From assembly GCA_025454405.1 (NCBI GenBank), contig JALOON010000022.1, positions 1-63,071 on the forward strand: 63,071 nucleotides of DNA, given 5' to 3'. Shown one piece after another: positions 8,145 through 17,299 of the stretch (the first letter of the stretch is position 1; every line of letters begins with the position of its first letter). The stretch comes from Oscillatoriaceae cyanobacterium Prado104. Its GTDB lineage: Bacteria; Cyanobacteriota; Cyanobacteriia; Cyanobacteriales; Microcoleaceae. The notes under the pieces were generated by a model, which was not told the origin of the DNA, made no database searches, and saw nothing but the letters and a program-made list of their open reading frames with translations. Position numbers and translations under genes: made by a program.

Positions 8145-9683
8145 TTAAACTGTCGCCAAAGTCTTATCTACAGGTTTCGATTCGACCTTACCGAGTTTGG
8201 ATTCGATCGCCGTACCCTTAAAGAAATCGGGGTTCGCTTCGGTGTAAAGTTTGTAAGGATTCTCGAAAACGTAAGCTTTAAAGTCAGCTTCGGAAATTAC
8301 CCCATCTTCTACCAATTCCCAGCTTTCTGCTAGTGGCAGGGTAATATCTGGCACATCCCAGTGTCCTACGTCGGAGGAGTAGATAGCGTTAATCTTGACG
8401 CCTAACGGATTGGCTTTATCGTTAAACGCTGCACCGATCGTGCGATCGTCGGATTCGGAACCGAAGAAGAAACTGTTCGCCCAGCGATCGCGAATATCTT
8501 CAATGGTTTCAATTCCGGCAGCGCCAAAATCTTCCAATTCGCTACCTACAGGTTGACGGCTGTAGCGCGTGAAGGAAGCACCCAGCACCGCTTCTTTCAA
8601 TTCTTCTTTGCTGAGGGAGTATCCTTTCGTAACCTCGCCACCAAAGCGTTCAAATAACTCGAACAACTCATTGGCATTCGTAAGTTCCGGATTGTAGTTT
8701 TGCAGTGCCTCTAAATTGCGTTTGGAGAAGCGATCGACCAAATGAATGTAAACGTGGGCACCCCAATCTGCACCGCCTTCCAGAAACGCTGCCCGCAATT
8801 TCGGGAAGCGGCGAGTCACCCCACCAAAGAACAACGCCTTGGCAAATGCCTGCGATCCATCGGCAAAGTGACCGATATGGTTGTTCATGTAGTTGCTGAT
8901 AGAAGAACGCCCCGTCCATCCCTGACTGCCGTAATGAGTTGTAATCGGTACGCCTAGTTCTACAACCTTCGCCCAGAATGGATCGTAGTCGTATTCGCTA
9001 TCCAATCCGAAAAAGTCAATATAGTAGGCATACTTGGCGATTTCGGGGTATTTATCGGCTGGGTATTTATCGGCGATCGCTTTAATCGGTCGCTTCACCC
9101 CACCCGGAATATTAATCACCTTCAATCCCAACGTGTTGACCGCGAATTCTAGATCCTCAATCGCTTCCTGGGGCGTGGTCATGGTGATGCCAGCAACGGG
9201 TGTGAGGCGATCGCTATATTTGCGATAAATATCGGCATGATAGTGATTGATTGCCCGTTGCAATGCTTGACGGTTTTCCGGTTTTGCTCCCCCTGCTGCT
9301 AGAGCATTGTTGGGGAACAGCACCGAATAGTCAGATCCCTGTTCTGCCTGCCGTTCGTAAAGCAATTCTGGCAAAGTGTAGGTGGCAAGATCCAGCGTGT
9401 TGCGGGTGACGCGCGCCCACCAAGGCGCTCGCAGAGTCCGATAATACTGCCGTTCTTCTGGTGTTTGTTGATACCAGTCTTTGCCATCGATCTTGGTGTT
9501 CAGACGGTAATTTTCCGCTTTGCGCAATTCGTCTACCAGGTGCGCCCCGCCGTAATTAGCGATGTAATCTTCAAATGCCGGAGTGAAATCATTGGTGTGA
9601 ACGTCAGTATCGATTACTGGATAATTCAGCTTGGCTTTGATTGCAGCGGAACGCGAGGTATTGAAACGGCTATAGTCAACCAT
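8145..9683 (-). CDS. Amidohydrolase-family protein (Amidohydro_2 type)
   Basis: 512 aa from ATG 9683, which has GGAG nine bases upstream; an earlier TTG start would begin inside that ribosome-binding site. Near residue 25, VIDTDVHTND is the amidohydrolase strand-1 metal motif. Further family features are ITTHYG, LRAAFLEGGADWGAHVYIH and a conserved ending with IYSSDVGHWD (the strand-8 Asp region). It resembles the metal-dependent hydrolases/decarboxylases of the ACMSD-like group. It is the partner of the flavin monooxygenase upstream (115 bp apart, same strand), suggesting sequential steps on one substrate. A truncated paralogue N-terminus remains at 49716-49841. Substrate unknown. Confidence 0.82.
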   Translation of the reverse strand: MVDYSRFNTSRSAAIKAKLNYPVIDTDVHTNDFTPAFEDYIANYGGAHLVDELRKAENYRLNTKIDGKDWYQQTPEERQYYRTLRAPWWARVTRNTLDLATYTLPELLYERQAEQGSDYSVLFPNNALAAGGAKPENRQALQRAINHYHADIYRKYSDRLTPVAGITMTTPQEAIEDLEFAVNTLGLKVINIPGGVKRPIKAIADKYPADKYPEIAKYAYYIDFFGLDSEYDYDPFWAKVVELGVPITTHYGSQGWTGRSSISNYMNNHIGHFADGSQAFAKALFFGGVTRRFPKLRAAFLEGGADWGAHVYIHLVDRFSKRNLEALQNYNPELTNANELFELFERFGGEVTKGYSLSKEELKEAVLGASFTRYSRQPVGSELEDFGAAGIETIEDIRDRWANSFFFGSESDDRTIGAAFNDKANPLGVKINAIYSSDVGHWDVPDITLPLAESWELVEDGVISEADFKAYVFENPYKLYTEANPDFFKGTAIESKLGKVESKPVDKTLATV

Positions 9684-9798
9684 GATTGTTGTCTCCAAAA
9701 ATTACAGTTTTTTCCCACATCTAACCATTCGGCGTTGCTAATTTTTTGGCAACTCGATCTCAAGTCATCCAATGATTTAACAAGGCCAAAAACTTTTG

Positions 9799-11163
9799 TT
9801 ACGCCACTACCAAACGCTCATTTTTTCGATCGGTAGCGAAGCGATTCTCCGGTCGGCGCAGTCCCAAATTTTCCCGCAGAGTTTTCCCCTCATATTCAGT
9901 CCGGAACAGCCCGCGTTTCTGCAAAATGGGAATGACGAGATTCACAAAATCATCCAATCCAGTTGGCAGGATGGGCGGCATGATATTAAACCCATCGGCT
10001 GCGCCGTTGTTGAACCATTCTTCTAACTGGTCAGCAATGCTTTCAGGCGTGCCTAAAATGGTGCGATGACCGCGTGCAGTTGCCAGAGAAAGATATAACT
10101 GACGCAGTGTTAGATTGCCGCGAGTTGCTAGATCGGTCACCAGTTTGAGGCGACTCTTATTAGTGTTGGTGTCGCCGGGCAGTTCAGGAGCCGGATCGTC
10201 CAGGGAATATGGCGATAGATCGACACCTTTGTAATAGTTCCTCAAAATCCCCCAAGCAACATCGGGATGGATTAACGATTGCAGGAATTCATACTTTTCT
10301 TGCGCTTCCGATTCAGTACGCCCAATAATCGGAAATGCTCCGGGCATGATTTTTAAATCGTCTGGCGATCGCCCATATTTTGCCAACCGACCTTTGACAT
10401 CGGCATAAAATTCTTGGGCATCTTCTAGGGTTTGATTGGCAGTAAAGATTACCTCAGCCGTGCGTGCGGCTAACTCCCGTCCTGCTTCGGAAGCTCCCGC
10501 CTGCACGATCGCTGGATAGCCTTGAGGCGGACGACCCACATTCAAAGGGCCTTGAACTGAAAAATATTTGCCCTTGTGATTGAGGATATTTAGCTTGTCC
10601 GGATCGAAATAAATCCCCGATTCTCTGTCACGGATGAAGGCATCATCTTCCCAGCTATCCCACAGTCCTTTCACCACTTCTACAAACTCTTGGGCTCGTT
10701 CGTAGCGCTGGCTGTGGTCTGGGTGACGATCGAGTGAGAAATTCTGTGCGGCATTCTCGTTGCCTGTGGTGACAACATTCCACGCCGCCCGACCCTTACT
10801 CAAGTAGTCCAGGGAAGCAAATTTGCGAGCCAGATTGTACGGATCTTCGTAGGTGGTCGAAGCCGTAGCCACAAAGCCGATGTGTTGGGTCACAGCGGAC
10901 AGGGCAGAGAAGAGCGTGATGGGTTCAAAATGGACGATTTTCCCATTACGACTCTGGGTTTGAGGAGTGCCGCCCCAAACACCAGGGCTGTCTGCTAGAA
11001 AAACGGCATCAAACAAGCCGCGTTCGGCAGTCTGGGTGATTTCTTTGTAATGCTCAAAATTCAGACCCGCATCAATTTGAGCATCGGGGTGTCTCCAGGC
11101 GGAAACATGATGTCCGGTGGCTTGAATAAACGCACCTAAACGAAACTTCCGTGTTTTGCTCAT
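9799..11163 (-). CDS. Flavin-dependent monooxygenase, NtaA/SnaA/DszA-type (bacterial luciferase-like)
   Basis: 454 aa. Family features: LGAFIQATGHHVSAWRHPDA at the N-terminus, RGLFDAVFLADSPG, LDYLSKGRAAWNVVTT, YFSVQGPLNVGRPPQGYP, QAGASEAGRELAA, GAADGFNIMPPILPTG and the terminal RTEYEGKTLRENLGL. These define the FMN-reductase-dependent class that includes nitrilotriacetate, pristinamycin and dibenzothiophene-sulfone monooxygenases. In a region of sulfonate-type binding proteins, oxidative cleavage of a C-S bond is the most likely role, but C-N substrates cannot be excluded. A paralogue lies at 30278-31654 on the other strand. No reduced-flavin supplier is seen in the window. Confidence 0.9.
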   Translation of the reverse strand: MSKTRKFRLGAFIQATGHHVSAWRHPDAQIDAGLNFEHYKEITQTAERGLFDAVFLADSPGVWGGTPQTQSRNGKIVHFEPITLFSALSAVTQHIGFVATASTTYEDPYNLARKFASLDYLSKGRAAWNVVTTGNENAAQNFSLDRHPDHSQRYERAQEFVEVVKGLWDSWEDDAFIRDRESGIYFDPDKLNILNHKGKYFSVQGPLNVGRPPQGYPAIVQAGASEAGRELAARTAEVIFTANQTLEDAQEFYADVKGRLAKYGRSPDDLKIMPGAFPIIGRTESEAQEKYEFLQSLIHPDVAWGILRNYYKGVDLSPYSLDDPAPELPGDTNTNKSRLKLVTDLATRGNLTLRQLYLSLATARGHRTILGTPESIADQLEEWFNNGAADGFNIMPPILPTGLDDFVNLVIPILQKRGLFRTEYEGKTLRENLGLRRPENRFATDRKNERLVVA

Positions 11164-11550
11164 AGGCTTTCTTTTTTGACTGCGCGATCGCCGAATTCCA
11201 TCCAGCGAATGGCTGTTCGTGCAACGTCAGTTGCGATTTGACTGCTGCTACAACAGTTGCCTAATTCCTAAATGCTTGGGACTTTATGGATTCGCTCGCT
11301 AGAGAGAGTGCGATCGCGCAAGAGTTTCTTCAGAACCAAAACCAAACTTGCTTGCAGGCATCTACTCATTGCCTTACAAGAAATGACGTGACCGAAGGGT
11401 AGATCGGATTTAGTACCGCAGCAGAACTAGAAAGGCTGCTTGGGGCGAAGAACTATCTATTTCTGTAGCCCATCGCCATCAGCAGGTAGGGATTGCGCCG
11501 CAGATACAGAAACCAGGTATGTGCAAGTCACAATTGTATGATACACGAAT

Positions 11551-11567
11551 TGTCTGATTATCTGACA
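11551..11567. promoter_or_regulatory. 17-bp near-palindrome, candidate operator of a second type
   Basis: TGTCTGATTATCTGACA reads the same on both strands apart from two mismatched positions and the centre base. It lies about 390 bp upstream of the minus-strand monooxygenase start. Confidence 0.4.
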
Positions 11568-11583
11568 TTAAGTATTGTAAATT

Positions 11584-11598
11584 GTTCGATAATCGAAC
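11584..11598. promoter_or_regulatory. 15-bp perfect palindrome
   Basis: GTTCGAT-A-ATCGAAC is a perfect 7-1-7 inverted repeat, 25 bp from operator-like site 3 and 16 bp from the preceding palindrome. The close stacking suggests a regulatory block rather than a terminator, because no gene ends nearby. Confidence 0.4.
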
Positions 11599-11622
11599 TG
11601 TTCGCAGGTCTGCACCTCTATA

Positions 11623-11650
11623 CTACTGTAAATCTACAGATTTAACGTAG
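11623..11650. promoter_or_regulatory. 28-bp operator-like palindrome (site 3)
   Basis: CTACTGTAA, spacer ATCTACAGAT, TTAACGTAG. The spacer is itself partly symmetric, so the inverted repeat CTACTGTAAATC/GATTTAACGTAG spans almost the whole site with two mismatches. Placed in the divergent region between the monooxygenase and TauD clusters. Confidence 0.65.
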
Positions 11651-12051
11651 ATTTTTTTTGCTGGCAGCGATCTGCGCCCTTCCAGCGATGAAAACGGTTG
11701 TTAACAAGCCTGTGGCATGAATCTTGCCTGCGGTTCAGGCATCCAACGTTGGTGGCGAATTGGACTGTATAGCAACCGTGTCCGACGGCACCGGACGCGA
11801 TCTGTAGCACAAACACCTCCGACGATCGCGCCTGCCGCCTGCCTTCTGCCGAGTGCCACCTGCCTTCTTCACTTTTGAGCGTAGGTTTCAAACTTAAGCT
11901 TTCAGCGCTTTTGCAAAGACATTGCAGCGTTCTGAAGCGATCGACTGCTTGAGTTCTCTGATGTAGGGTTCTCTCCCTGAAAAATTCTATCTGATTGTAT
12001 CAGTGAGAACTTTACTTCTCAAAACAGCTATGTTAACCTCCAATTAATAAA

Positions 12052-12079
12052 CTACGGTAAATCGATCAAGTTACTGTAG
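12052..12079. promoter_or_regulatory. 28-bp operator-like palindrome (site 4) before the TauD cluster
   Basis: CTACGGTAA, spacer ATCGATCAAG, TTACTGTAG. Symmetry extends outward: 12042-12060 and 12071-12089 form 19-bp arms with a single mismatch, the longest palindrome of the family here. The spacer is identical to that of site 6 at 44662. The TauD start codon lies 107 bp downstream. Confidence 0.8.
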
Positions 12080-12185
12080 TTTATTAATTCATTTTGATTG
12101 AACGCTTCAGACCCATCTCTTAAAACGTTCAATTAAAACGTTCAATATTTGCTTTTAACTATCCTGTAAACTTTGGAGAATTATC

Positions 12186-13151
12186 GTGAGCTACAAGCAC
12201 ATTGAAGTTAAACCAACTTCGAGCTTTACGGGTGCCGAAATCAGCGGTGTGAATCTTTCGGGACATCTCTCTGATGAAGCGATCGCAGAAATTCGTCAAG
12301 CCCTATTGCAATGGAAAGTAGTCTTCTTTCGCAATCAGAACATAGATCATGCGGCGCAAATTGCCTTTACAGCTCGTTTTGGTGAAGTAACCTACGCCCA
12401 CCCCCACGAGGATGAGCCTATCGGGGGCTTTCCAGAAATTCTACCGATCGATCGGAGTCGCTACGAAAAGCGCAACGGTTTGCGGCGTGCCAGCTATGAG
12501 AACCGCTGGCACACCGATGTTACGGCGGTTGTGAATCCACCGGCGGGATCGATTCTCCGGGCCGTGGACGTTCCCAGTATCGGCGGCGACACCACCTGGA
12601 CAAATTTAGTCGCTGCTTACGAAGGGTTATCCGCTCCCCTGCGAACATTGGCAGATACCTTAAAAGCGGAACATCGCTTTAATGCCCGGTTGCAACTGCC
12701 CAGTAACAGCAAGCTAGCTCAGCGCATCGCCGCCAATCCGCAAGTTTCGATTCACCCAGTCGTGCGGGTACATCCGGAGACTGGAGAACGAGCATTATTC
12801 GTGAATCCTGGTTTTACCTCTCACATTCTGGATGTATCGCCCCAAGAGAGCGAGTTGCTGCTAGAACTATTTTTCAATCAAATTACCAAACCCGCCTACA
12901 CTACGCGCTTCCGCTGGAACAACGGCGATATCGCTTTTTGGGATAACCGCGCTACCTCTCATCTAGCACCTCAAGATTTGGATCGCATCGAAGTTGAGCG
13001 GGTACTTTATCGCACCACCATTACAGGAGATGTTCCGATCGGACCTGATGGTTTCCGATCGCAACCCGTTGAAGGCGAGTGGTTTGGCAAGGAATTACCG
13101 ACAGTTTTGAAGGACGGAACCAAACTAATAGCAGAACCAGTGCTTGCTTAG
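12186..13151 (+). CDS. TauD-family Fe(II)/2-oxoglutarate dioxygenase
   Basis: 321 aa from GTG 12186, preceded by TTTGGAG seven bases upstream. The iron-binding triad is visible: HxD in RWHTDVT (about residues 108-110) and the distal His in ATSHLAPQD (about 259), with the 2-oxoglutarate arginine in RVLYRTTITG about 17 residues on. Related enzymes hydroxylate the carbon next to a sulfonate or sulfate ester, releasing sulfite or sulfate. It is the first gene after the 12042-12089 palindrome and heads a plus-strand set ending with arylsulfatase and a transporter. Alkyl sulfate or sulfonate is the likely substrate class, by inference from family and context. Confidence 0.9.
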   Translation: MSYKHIEVKPTSSFTGAEISGVNLSGHLSDEAIAEIRQALLQWKVVFFRNQNIDHAAQIAFTARFGEVTYAHPHEDEPIGGFPEILPIDRSRYEKRNGLRRASYENRWHTDVTAVVNPPAGSILRAVDVPSIGGDTTWTNLVAAYEGLSAPLRTLADTLKAEHRFNARLQLPSNSKLAQRIAANPQVSIHPVVRVHPETGERALFVNPGFTSHILDVSPQESELLLELFFNQITKPAYTTRFRWNNGDIAFWDNRATSHLAPQDLDRIEVERVLYRTTITGDVPIGPDGFRSQPVEGEWFGKELPTVLKDGTKLIAEPVLA

Positions 13152-13373
13152 TAACGATCGAGCTGTTGTAAAAACAGGGTCTGCAAGTCAAATCAATTCA
13201 AAATTCACAATCGATCGATTCAAAATTAAGACGATCGGTGGTGGGTTCAAGCCCCCACTGATTGAAAACCGCTGAATTATATTCAGTGGGAGCCTGTACT
13301 CGGAATTACTTAATTCAAAATACTGATTTTGAATTTTGAATTTTGAATTCAAAAAAGGTCAATCCAATCTGCC

Positions 13374-14234
13374 ATGAGCCAAACTAGCCAAGTTTTAAAT
13401 CAGCCCATTGTTGCAAAATTGCCATACATTGAGGCAGATCTTGCTTACATCGTTCGTCCGACGGAGAAGCCGATTAATTACGCTTACGAACCTCCTCCCG
13501 ATGCCCTTCAGCGCAGCGCTACTCCTGACATGCGCACCGTGCCAATTTATGACGGGCGATCGCTTGCTTCAGAGTTTTCCCTTGACAAAGAAGGGTTTGC
13601 TCTATCGGATTATCAAACGGCGGTGCAAGACTTCTACGATGAGGGTGAAGTGGAACGGGTTTACTATCCAGAAGCCGAACAATTTGTTAAAGAACAAACG
13701 GGCGCTGTCAGGGTGGTTGTTTTCGATAGTGTAGTTCGCAATGCCGCGCGATCGCAACCCGGAATCAACAAGATTAGAGAGCCAGGAAAGCGCGTTCACA
13801 ATGACTATACTGCCAGATCTGGTTACAGTCGCGCAATTTGGGTGCTGAATCGGATCGGAGAAAACCCCGATGCTTTATTAAAAGGACGATTTAGCATTGT
13901 TAATGTTTGGAGAGCGATCGCCAATCCAATTGTGGATTCTCCCTTAGCTGTCGCTGATGCTCGCAGCATTGCGCCCGATGATTGGATACCAAGCGATTTG
14001 GTGTATCCCGATCGAGTGGGTGAAACTTATGGAGTAACTTACAATCCAGCGCATAAATGGTTTTATTTTCCATTGATGCACCGCGATCGAGCGCTGTTAA
14101 TTAAGTGTTTTGATTCTTTAGAAGATGGCACGGCGCGGTTTTCTGCCCACTCTGCGTTCGACGATCCAACGAGTCCCGCTGATGCTCCTCCTCGCGAGAG
14201 CATTGAATTACGAACGTTGGTTTTCTATGAGTAA
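13374..14234 (+). CDS. CmcJ/NvfI-family oxidoreductase
   Basis: 286 aa. The arrangement HNDYT (about residue 142), SIVNVWRAI, then FPLMHRDRALLIKCFDS and RFSAHSAFDDP is typical of the CmcJ/NvfI family, a group related to Fe(II)/2-oxoglutarate enzymes of secondary metabolism (cephamycin methoxylation partner, fungal meroterpenoid oxidation). It follows the TauD gene by 222 bp and precedes an amidase, all on one strand, which suggests consecutive attack on one amide- or sulfur-containing substrate. I am fairly sure of the family but not of its reaction here. Confidence 0.72.
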   Translation: MSQTSQVLNQPIVAKLPYIEADLAYIVRPTEKPINYAYEPPPDALQRSATPDMRTVPIYDGRSLASEFSLDKEGFALSDYQTAVQDFYDEGEVERVYYPEAEQFVKEQTGAVRVVVFDSVVRNAARSQPGINKIREPGKRVHNDYTARSGYSRAIWVLNRIGENPDALLKGRFSIVNVWRAIANPIVDSPLAVADARSIAPDDWIPSDLVYPDRVGETYGVTYNPAHKWFYFPLMHRDRALLIKCFDSLEDGTARFSAHSAFDDPTSPADAPPRESIELRTLVFYE

Positions 14235-14247
14235 TATCAAATCTGGT

Positions 14248-14320
14248 TGGTAATTGGTAATTGGTAATTGGTAATTGCTAATTGGTAATTGCTAATTGGT
14301 AATTGCTAATTGGTAATTGC
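14248..14320. repeat. Short tandem repeats GGTAATT / GCTAATT
   Basis: About ten units of the heptamer GGTAATT, alternating with GCTAATT. Such short tandem repeats are common between genes of filamentous cyanobacteria. Shorter arrays of the same unit lie near 17090 and 59530. Confidence 0.8.
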
Positions 14321-14444
14321 TTCTACAGGTTGTAATTCTGATGCAACTGGATTTGGTGTGAGATTAGTTTTGGATGAGTTGGGAGCAGTCACGAACGCGG
14401 TTTCCAAAAGATGTGTTTTGTTTACTCGTTAATAGGATTTATCT

Positions 14445-15863
14445 GTGTCTATTGATATTGAAAATCTTTCAGCGATCGCACTGATAGAGCATTATCAAAA
14501 GCGGTTGCTGTCACCTGTTGAAGTGACTCAGGTCGCATTAAAACGCATTGCTAAATTCAATCCGATCGTGAATGCGTTTGTATTAGTTGACGAAGAGAAA
14601 GCTTTGGCAGATGCGCGGTTGTCAGAAGCTCGTTGGCTGCGGGGAGAACCGCTCGGTATCGTCGATGGAATTCCTACCACAATCAAGGATCTTCTATTGA
14701 CAAAAGGCTGGGCAACCTTGCGCGGTAGCAAAGCGATTTCACCCGATCGAGCGTGGGAAGAAGATGCGCCAGCCGTTGCTCAGTTGCGATCGCAAGGTGC
14801 AATTTTGCTGGGTAAAACCACAACCTCAGAATTTGGTTGGAAAGGCGTAACCGAATCGCCATTGACAGGGATTACCCGCAATCCTTGGAACTACGATCGG
14901 ACCCCTGGCGGTAGTAGCGGTGGGGCAGCAGTAGCAGCCGCTTTAGGATTGGGCACCATTCACATCAGTACGGATGGCGGTGGATCGACTCGGCTGCCGG
15001 CTGCATTTACCGGAGTGTTTGGCTTCAAGCCTACATTTGGACGAGTTGCGGGATATCCTTCCGCTCACACCGGAACGCTGTTTCACATCGGCGTGACGGC
15101 TCGCACGGTGTCGGATGCTGCTTTAACCTTAAACGCGATCGCTCATCCCGATCCGCTTGATTGGTTTGCATTACCAGACGATCGGGTTGACTATATTGAG
15201 AGTTTGCAGCAGGGTGTCTCAGGGCTGCGGATTGCCTACAGTCCGCGCTTGGGTTACGCGGCTGTGGAACCAGAAATTGCTGCACGAGTTGAAGCAGCCG
15301 TTGAAGTTTTTGCCAAATTGGGCGCGATCGTAGAGGAAGTCGATCCTGGATTTGAGAATCCTTTGGCGATCTTTCGGATCTTCTGGACGGCGGGAGCGGC
15401 GAAGTTGCTGCGATCGTTTAGTCCCGAACAACGAGCGGTAATTGAAGAAGGTTTGCAGGCGTCGGCAGAAGCAGGCGATCGCGTTACTTTAGCAGAGTAT
15501 CAGAGTGCTTTAGATGCGCGGGAAGCTTTGGGAAGGCACCTCGGATTGTTTCATCAGAAGTACGATTTATTGCTAACGCCAACCGTTCCGATCGCTGCTT
15601 TTCCAGTCGATCGAGCTGCGCCAAATTCCGATCTCTATCCATCTGGATCGAATTGGACGCCATTTACCTATCCCTTTAATTTGAGTCAGCAACCTGCTGC
15701 TTCTATTCCCATTGGTTTCACTCAAGCAGGCTTACCTGTAGGATTGCAAATTGTAGCGGCAAAATACAGGGATGCCTTAGTTCTGCAAGCTGCGAAAGCT
15801 TACGAAGCAGTTCATCCTTTCAAAACACCTGAACTGTTAACCTTCGCTACAACGCGAATTTAA
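14445..15863 (+). CDS. Amidase-signature-family amidase
   Basis: 472 aa, starting at GTG 14445 with AGGA nine bases upstream. The Ser-cisSer-Lys triad regions are present: Lys in GIPTTIKDLL (about 81), the signature GGSSGGAAVAAALGLG (about 155), and the nucleophile Ser in DGGGSTRLPAAF (about 178). The signature loop reads DGGGST where many relatives have DTGGSI. It hydrolyses carboxamides to acid and ammonia. Position between the CmcJ-like oxidoreductase and a sulfonate-type binding protein suggests it acts on an imported amide. The precise substrate cannot be read from sequence. Confidence 0.9.
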   Translation: MSIDIENLSAIALIEHYQKRLLSPVEVTQVALKRIAKFNPIVNAFVLVDEEKALADARLSEARWLRGEPLGIVDGIPTTIKDLLLTKGWATLRGSKAISPDRAWEEDAPAVAQLRSQGAILLGKTTTSEFGWKGVTESPLTGITRNPWNYDRTPGGSSGGAAVAAALGLGTIHISTDGGGSTRLPAAFTGVFGFKPTFGRVAGYPSAHTGTLFHIGVTARTVSDAALTLNAIAHPDPLDWFALPDDRVDYIESLQQGVSGLRIAYSPRLGYAAVEPEIAARVEAAVEVFAKLGAIVEEVDPGFENPLAIFRIFWTAGAAKLLRSFSPEQRAVIEEGLQASAEAGDRVTLAEYQSALDAREALGRHLGLFHQKYDLLLTPTVPIAAFPVDRAAPNSDLYPSGSNWTPFTYPFNLSQQPAASIPIGFTQAGLPVGLQIVAAKYRDALVLQAAKAYEAVHPFKTPELLTFATTRI

Positions 15864-15956
15864 ATCCCACCGGCAAAAGAAGCTCTTAGGAGCGCCCAAG
15901 TGCAACTACGTGCCTGCGAAAAGTTTTGAAAAAGCTATTAATTTGGAGATGTTGCT

Positions 15957-17051
15957 ATGGCTGAAAGACTTGGAATTAATCGCCGTCAGTTTGTTCGCAT
16001 TGCATTACCAGGATTGTTAGGATTTTCGACGACTTTAGCGTTAGGAAGTTGCGGCGATCGAACTCAGCAAGCAACGACTTCTTCTAACACTGCCACTACC
16101 AATACGGCTGCCAATAGTACAGCCGCTACCAGTTCTGGTTTCAAAACTAAAGTTCTCCGCATGGGATTTCAGCAAGCGGGGGATTTAGTTAAAGTGACAG
16201 GCGTGTTAGAAAAACGGTTAGAGCCGTTGGGAGTTAAGGTCGAATGGGCGCAATTTGTCCAAGGACCGCAACTGATGGAAGCGATGAATGCGGACAAGAT
16301 CGACTTGGGATCTGTTGGGGAAACTCCTCCCATTTTCGCCCAAGCGATCGGGGCACAAATTGTTTATATAGTTGGTTCAAAAACAACGCCGCAAAGTGGA
16401 AGAAGTAGCGTCATCGCCGTACCGCCAGAGTCTCCGATCCAGAAACTTGAAGATATTAAAGGGCAAGAAGTTTACTTTCAAAAGGCATCTGCTTCGCACT
16501 ATTTCATTCTCAGAGCATTGCAGGATGTGGGATTAAGCATCAAGGATATTAAGGTTAAAAGTATTCCCAATGTAGAGGCGCGGGCTGCTTTTATTGAGGG
16601 GAGAATTCCGGTTTGGGTATCGGGCGATCCTCACTATGCGATCGCCGAAAAGCTCGATCGCATTCGAGTCATCCGAGATTCTGTCGGGATAGATTCCCCC
16701 GGAAGTTACTACGTAGGGCGGCGGCAGTTTGCTCAGGAAAATCCCGAATTGCTGAAAATTGTCATTGAAGAAATCGACAAAATCGAGCAGTGGGCCGATG
16801 CCAATCGCGTAGAGGTAGCTAAGTTAATTGCGCCCGAGCAGAAACTGGAATTGGATGTGATGCAAACAGTCATCGATCGCCGCACGTTCGGACGCAGAGC
16901 AATTAGCCCAGAATTAATTAAAGAACAACAGCGCGTCGCAGATGTCTTCTTTGAGAATGACTTAATTCCTAAGAATGTTAACATTCAAGAAGCGTTGTTG
17001 CCTTCCGATTTGTACGTTGCGATTACGCCAGAGAACATCAGCCAACGATAG
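15957..17051 (+). CDS. Sulfonate/nitrate-type ABC substrate-binding lipoprotein
   Basis: 364 aa. The N-terminus NRRQFVRIALPGLLGFSTTL, followed by lipobox LGSC, is a twin-arginine lipoprotein signal. A Thr/Ala/Asn-rich linker follows, then an SsuA/TauA-type fold: VLRMGFQQAGDLV, GPQLMEAMNADKIDLGSVGE, PPIFAQAIGA, DIKGQEVYFQKASASHYF and WVSGDPHYAIAEK. Such proteins bind aliphatic sulfonates, taurine or related anions outside the inner membrane. It closely resembles the protein at 52136. No permease or ATPase is adjacent; the next genes are the sulfatase-maturing enzyme and arylsulfatase, suggesting a sulfate-ester or sulfonate ligand. Confidence 0.9.
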   Translation: MAERLGINRRQFVRIALPGLLGFSTTLALGSCGDRTQQATTSSNTATTNTAANSTAATSSGFKTKVLRMGFQQAGDLVKVTGVLEKRLEPLGVKVEWAQFVQGPQLMEAMNADKIDLGSVGETPPIFAQAIGAQIVYIVGSKTTPQSGRSSVIAVPPESPIQKLEDIKGQEVYFQKASASHYFILRALQDVGLSIKDIKVKSIPNVEARAAFIEGRIPVWVSGDPHYAIAEKLDRIRVIRDSVGIDSPGSYYVGRRQFAQENPELLKIVIEEIDKIEQWADANRVEVAKLIAPEQKLELDVMQTVIDRRTFGRRAISPELIKEQQRVADVFFENDLIPKNVNIQEALLPSDLYVAITPENISQR

Positions 17052-17159
17052 GTTTGATATCAAATTCGGTTGCATCGGAACGATCGGTAATTGGTAATTG
17101 GTAATTGCTGATTTTCCTGACTGATTTGAGTAAGTCCGATGCAACCGGAAACAAGATCG

Positions 17160-17271
17160 GGACTTACGCAACTTTAAGTTCGTAGTGAGGACTTTAGTCG
17201 TCATAGAGAAGCGGCTCAATCCACTTACTACAAACAAAAATTATGATTTTTTGTGACAGTTGCGTAAGTCC
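17160..17271. mobile_element. 112-bp MITE with GGACTTACGCAACT ends
   Basis: Perfect 14-bp terminal inverted repeats GGACTTACGCAACT (17160-17173) and AGTTGCGTAAGTCC (17258-17271) enclose non-coding DNA. Elements with these ends are familiar in cyanobacterial genomes. It inserted between the binding protein and the formylglycine-generating enzyme, and an apparent upstream start for the latter (17243) lies inside it. Confidence 0.8.
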
Positions 17272-17299
17272 TAAATATGATTCAGTTCTGGTTTGCTGT

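Larger units (their letters stand above)
11164..12185. other. 1-kb divergent control region with stacked palindromes
   Basis: Lies between the minus-strand amidohydrolase/monooxygenase pair and the plus-strand TauD cluster. It contains palindromes at 11551-11567 and 11584-11598 and two 28-bp operator-like sites at 11623-11650 and 12052-12079. CTGAT-TGT-ATCAG at 11991-12003 is a further small palindrome. Two Shine-Dalgarno-poor minus-strand frames near 11634-11891 look non-coding. No protein remnant was recognised. Confidence 0.65.
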
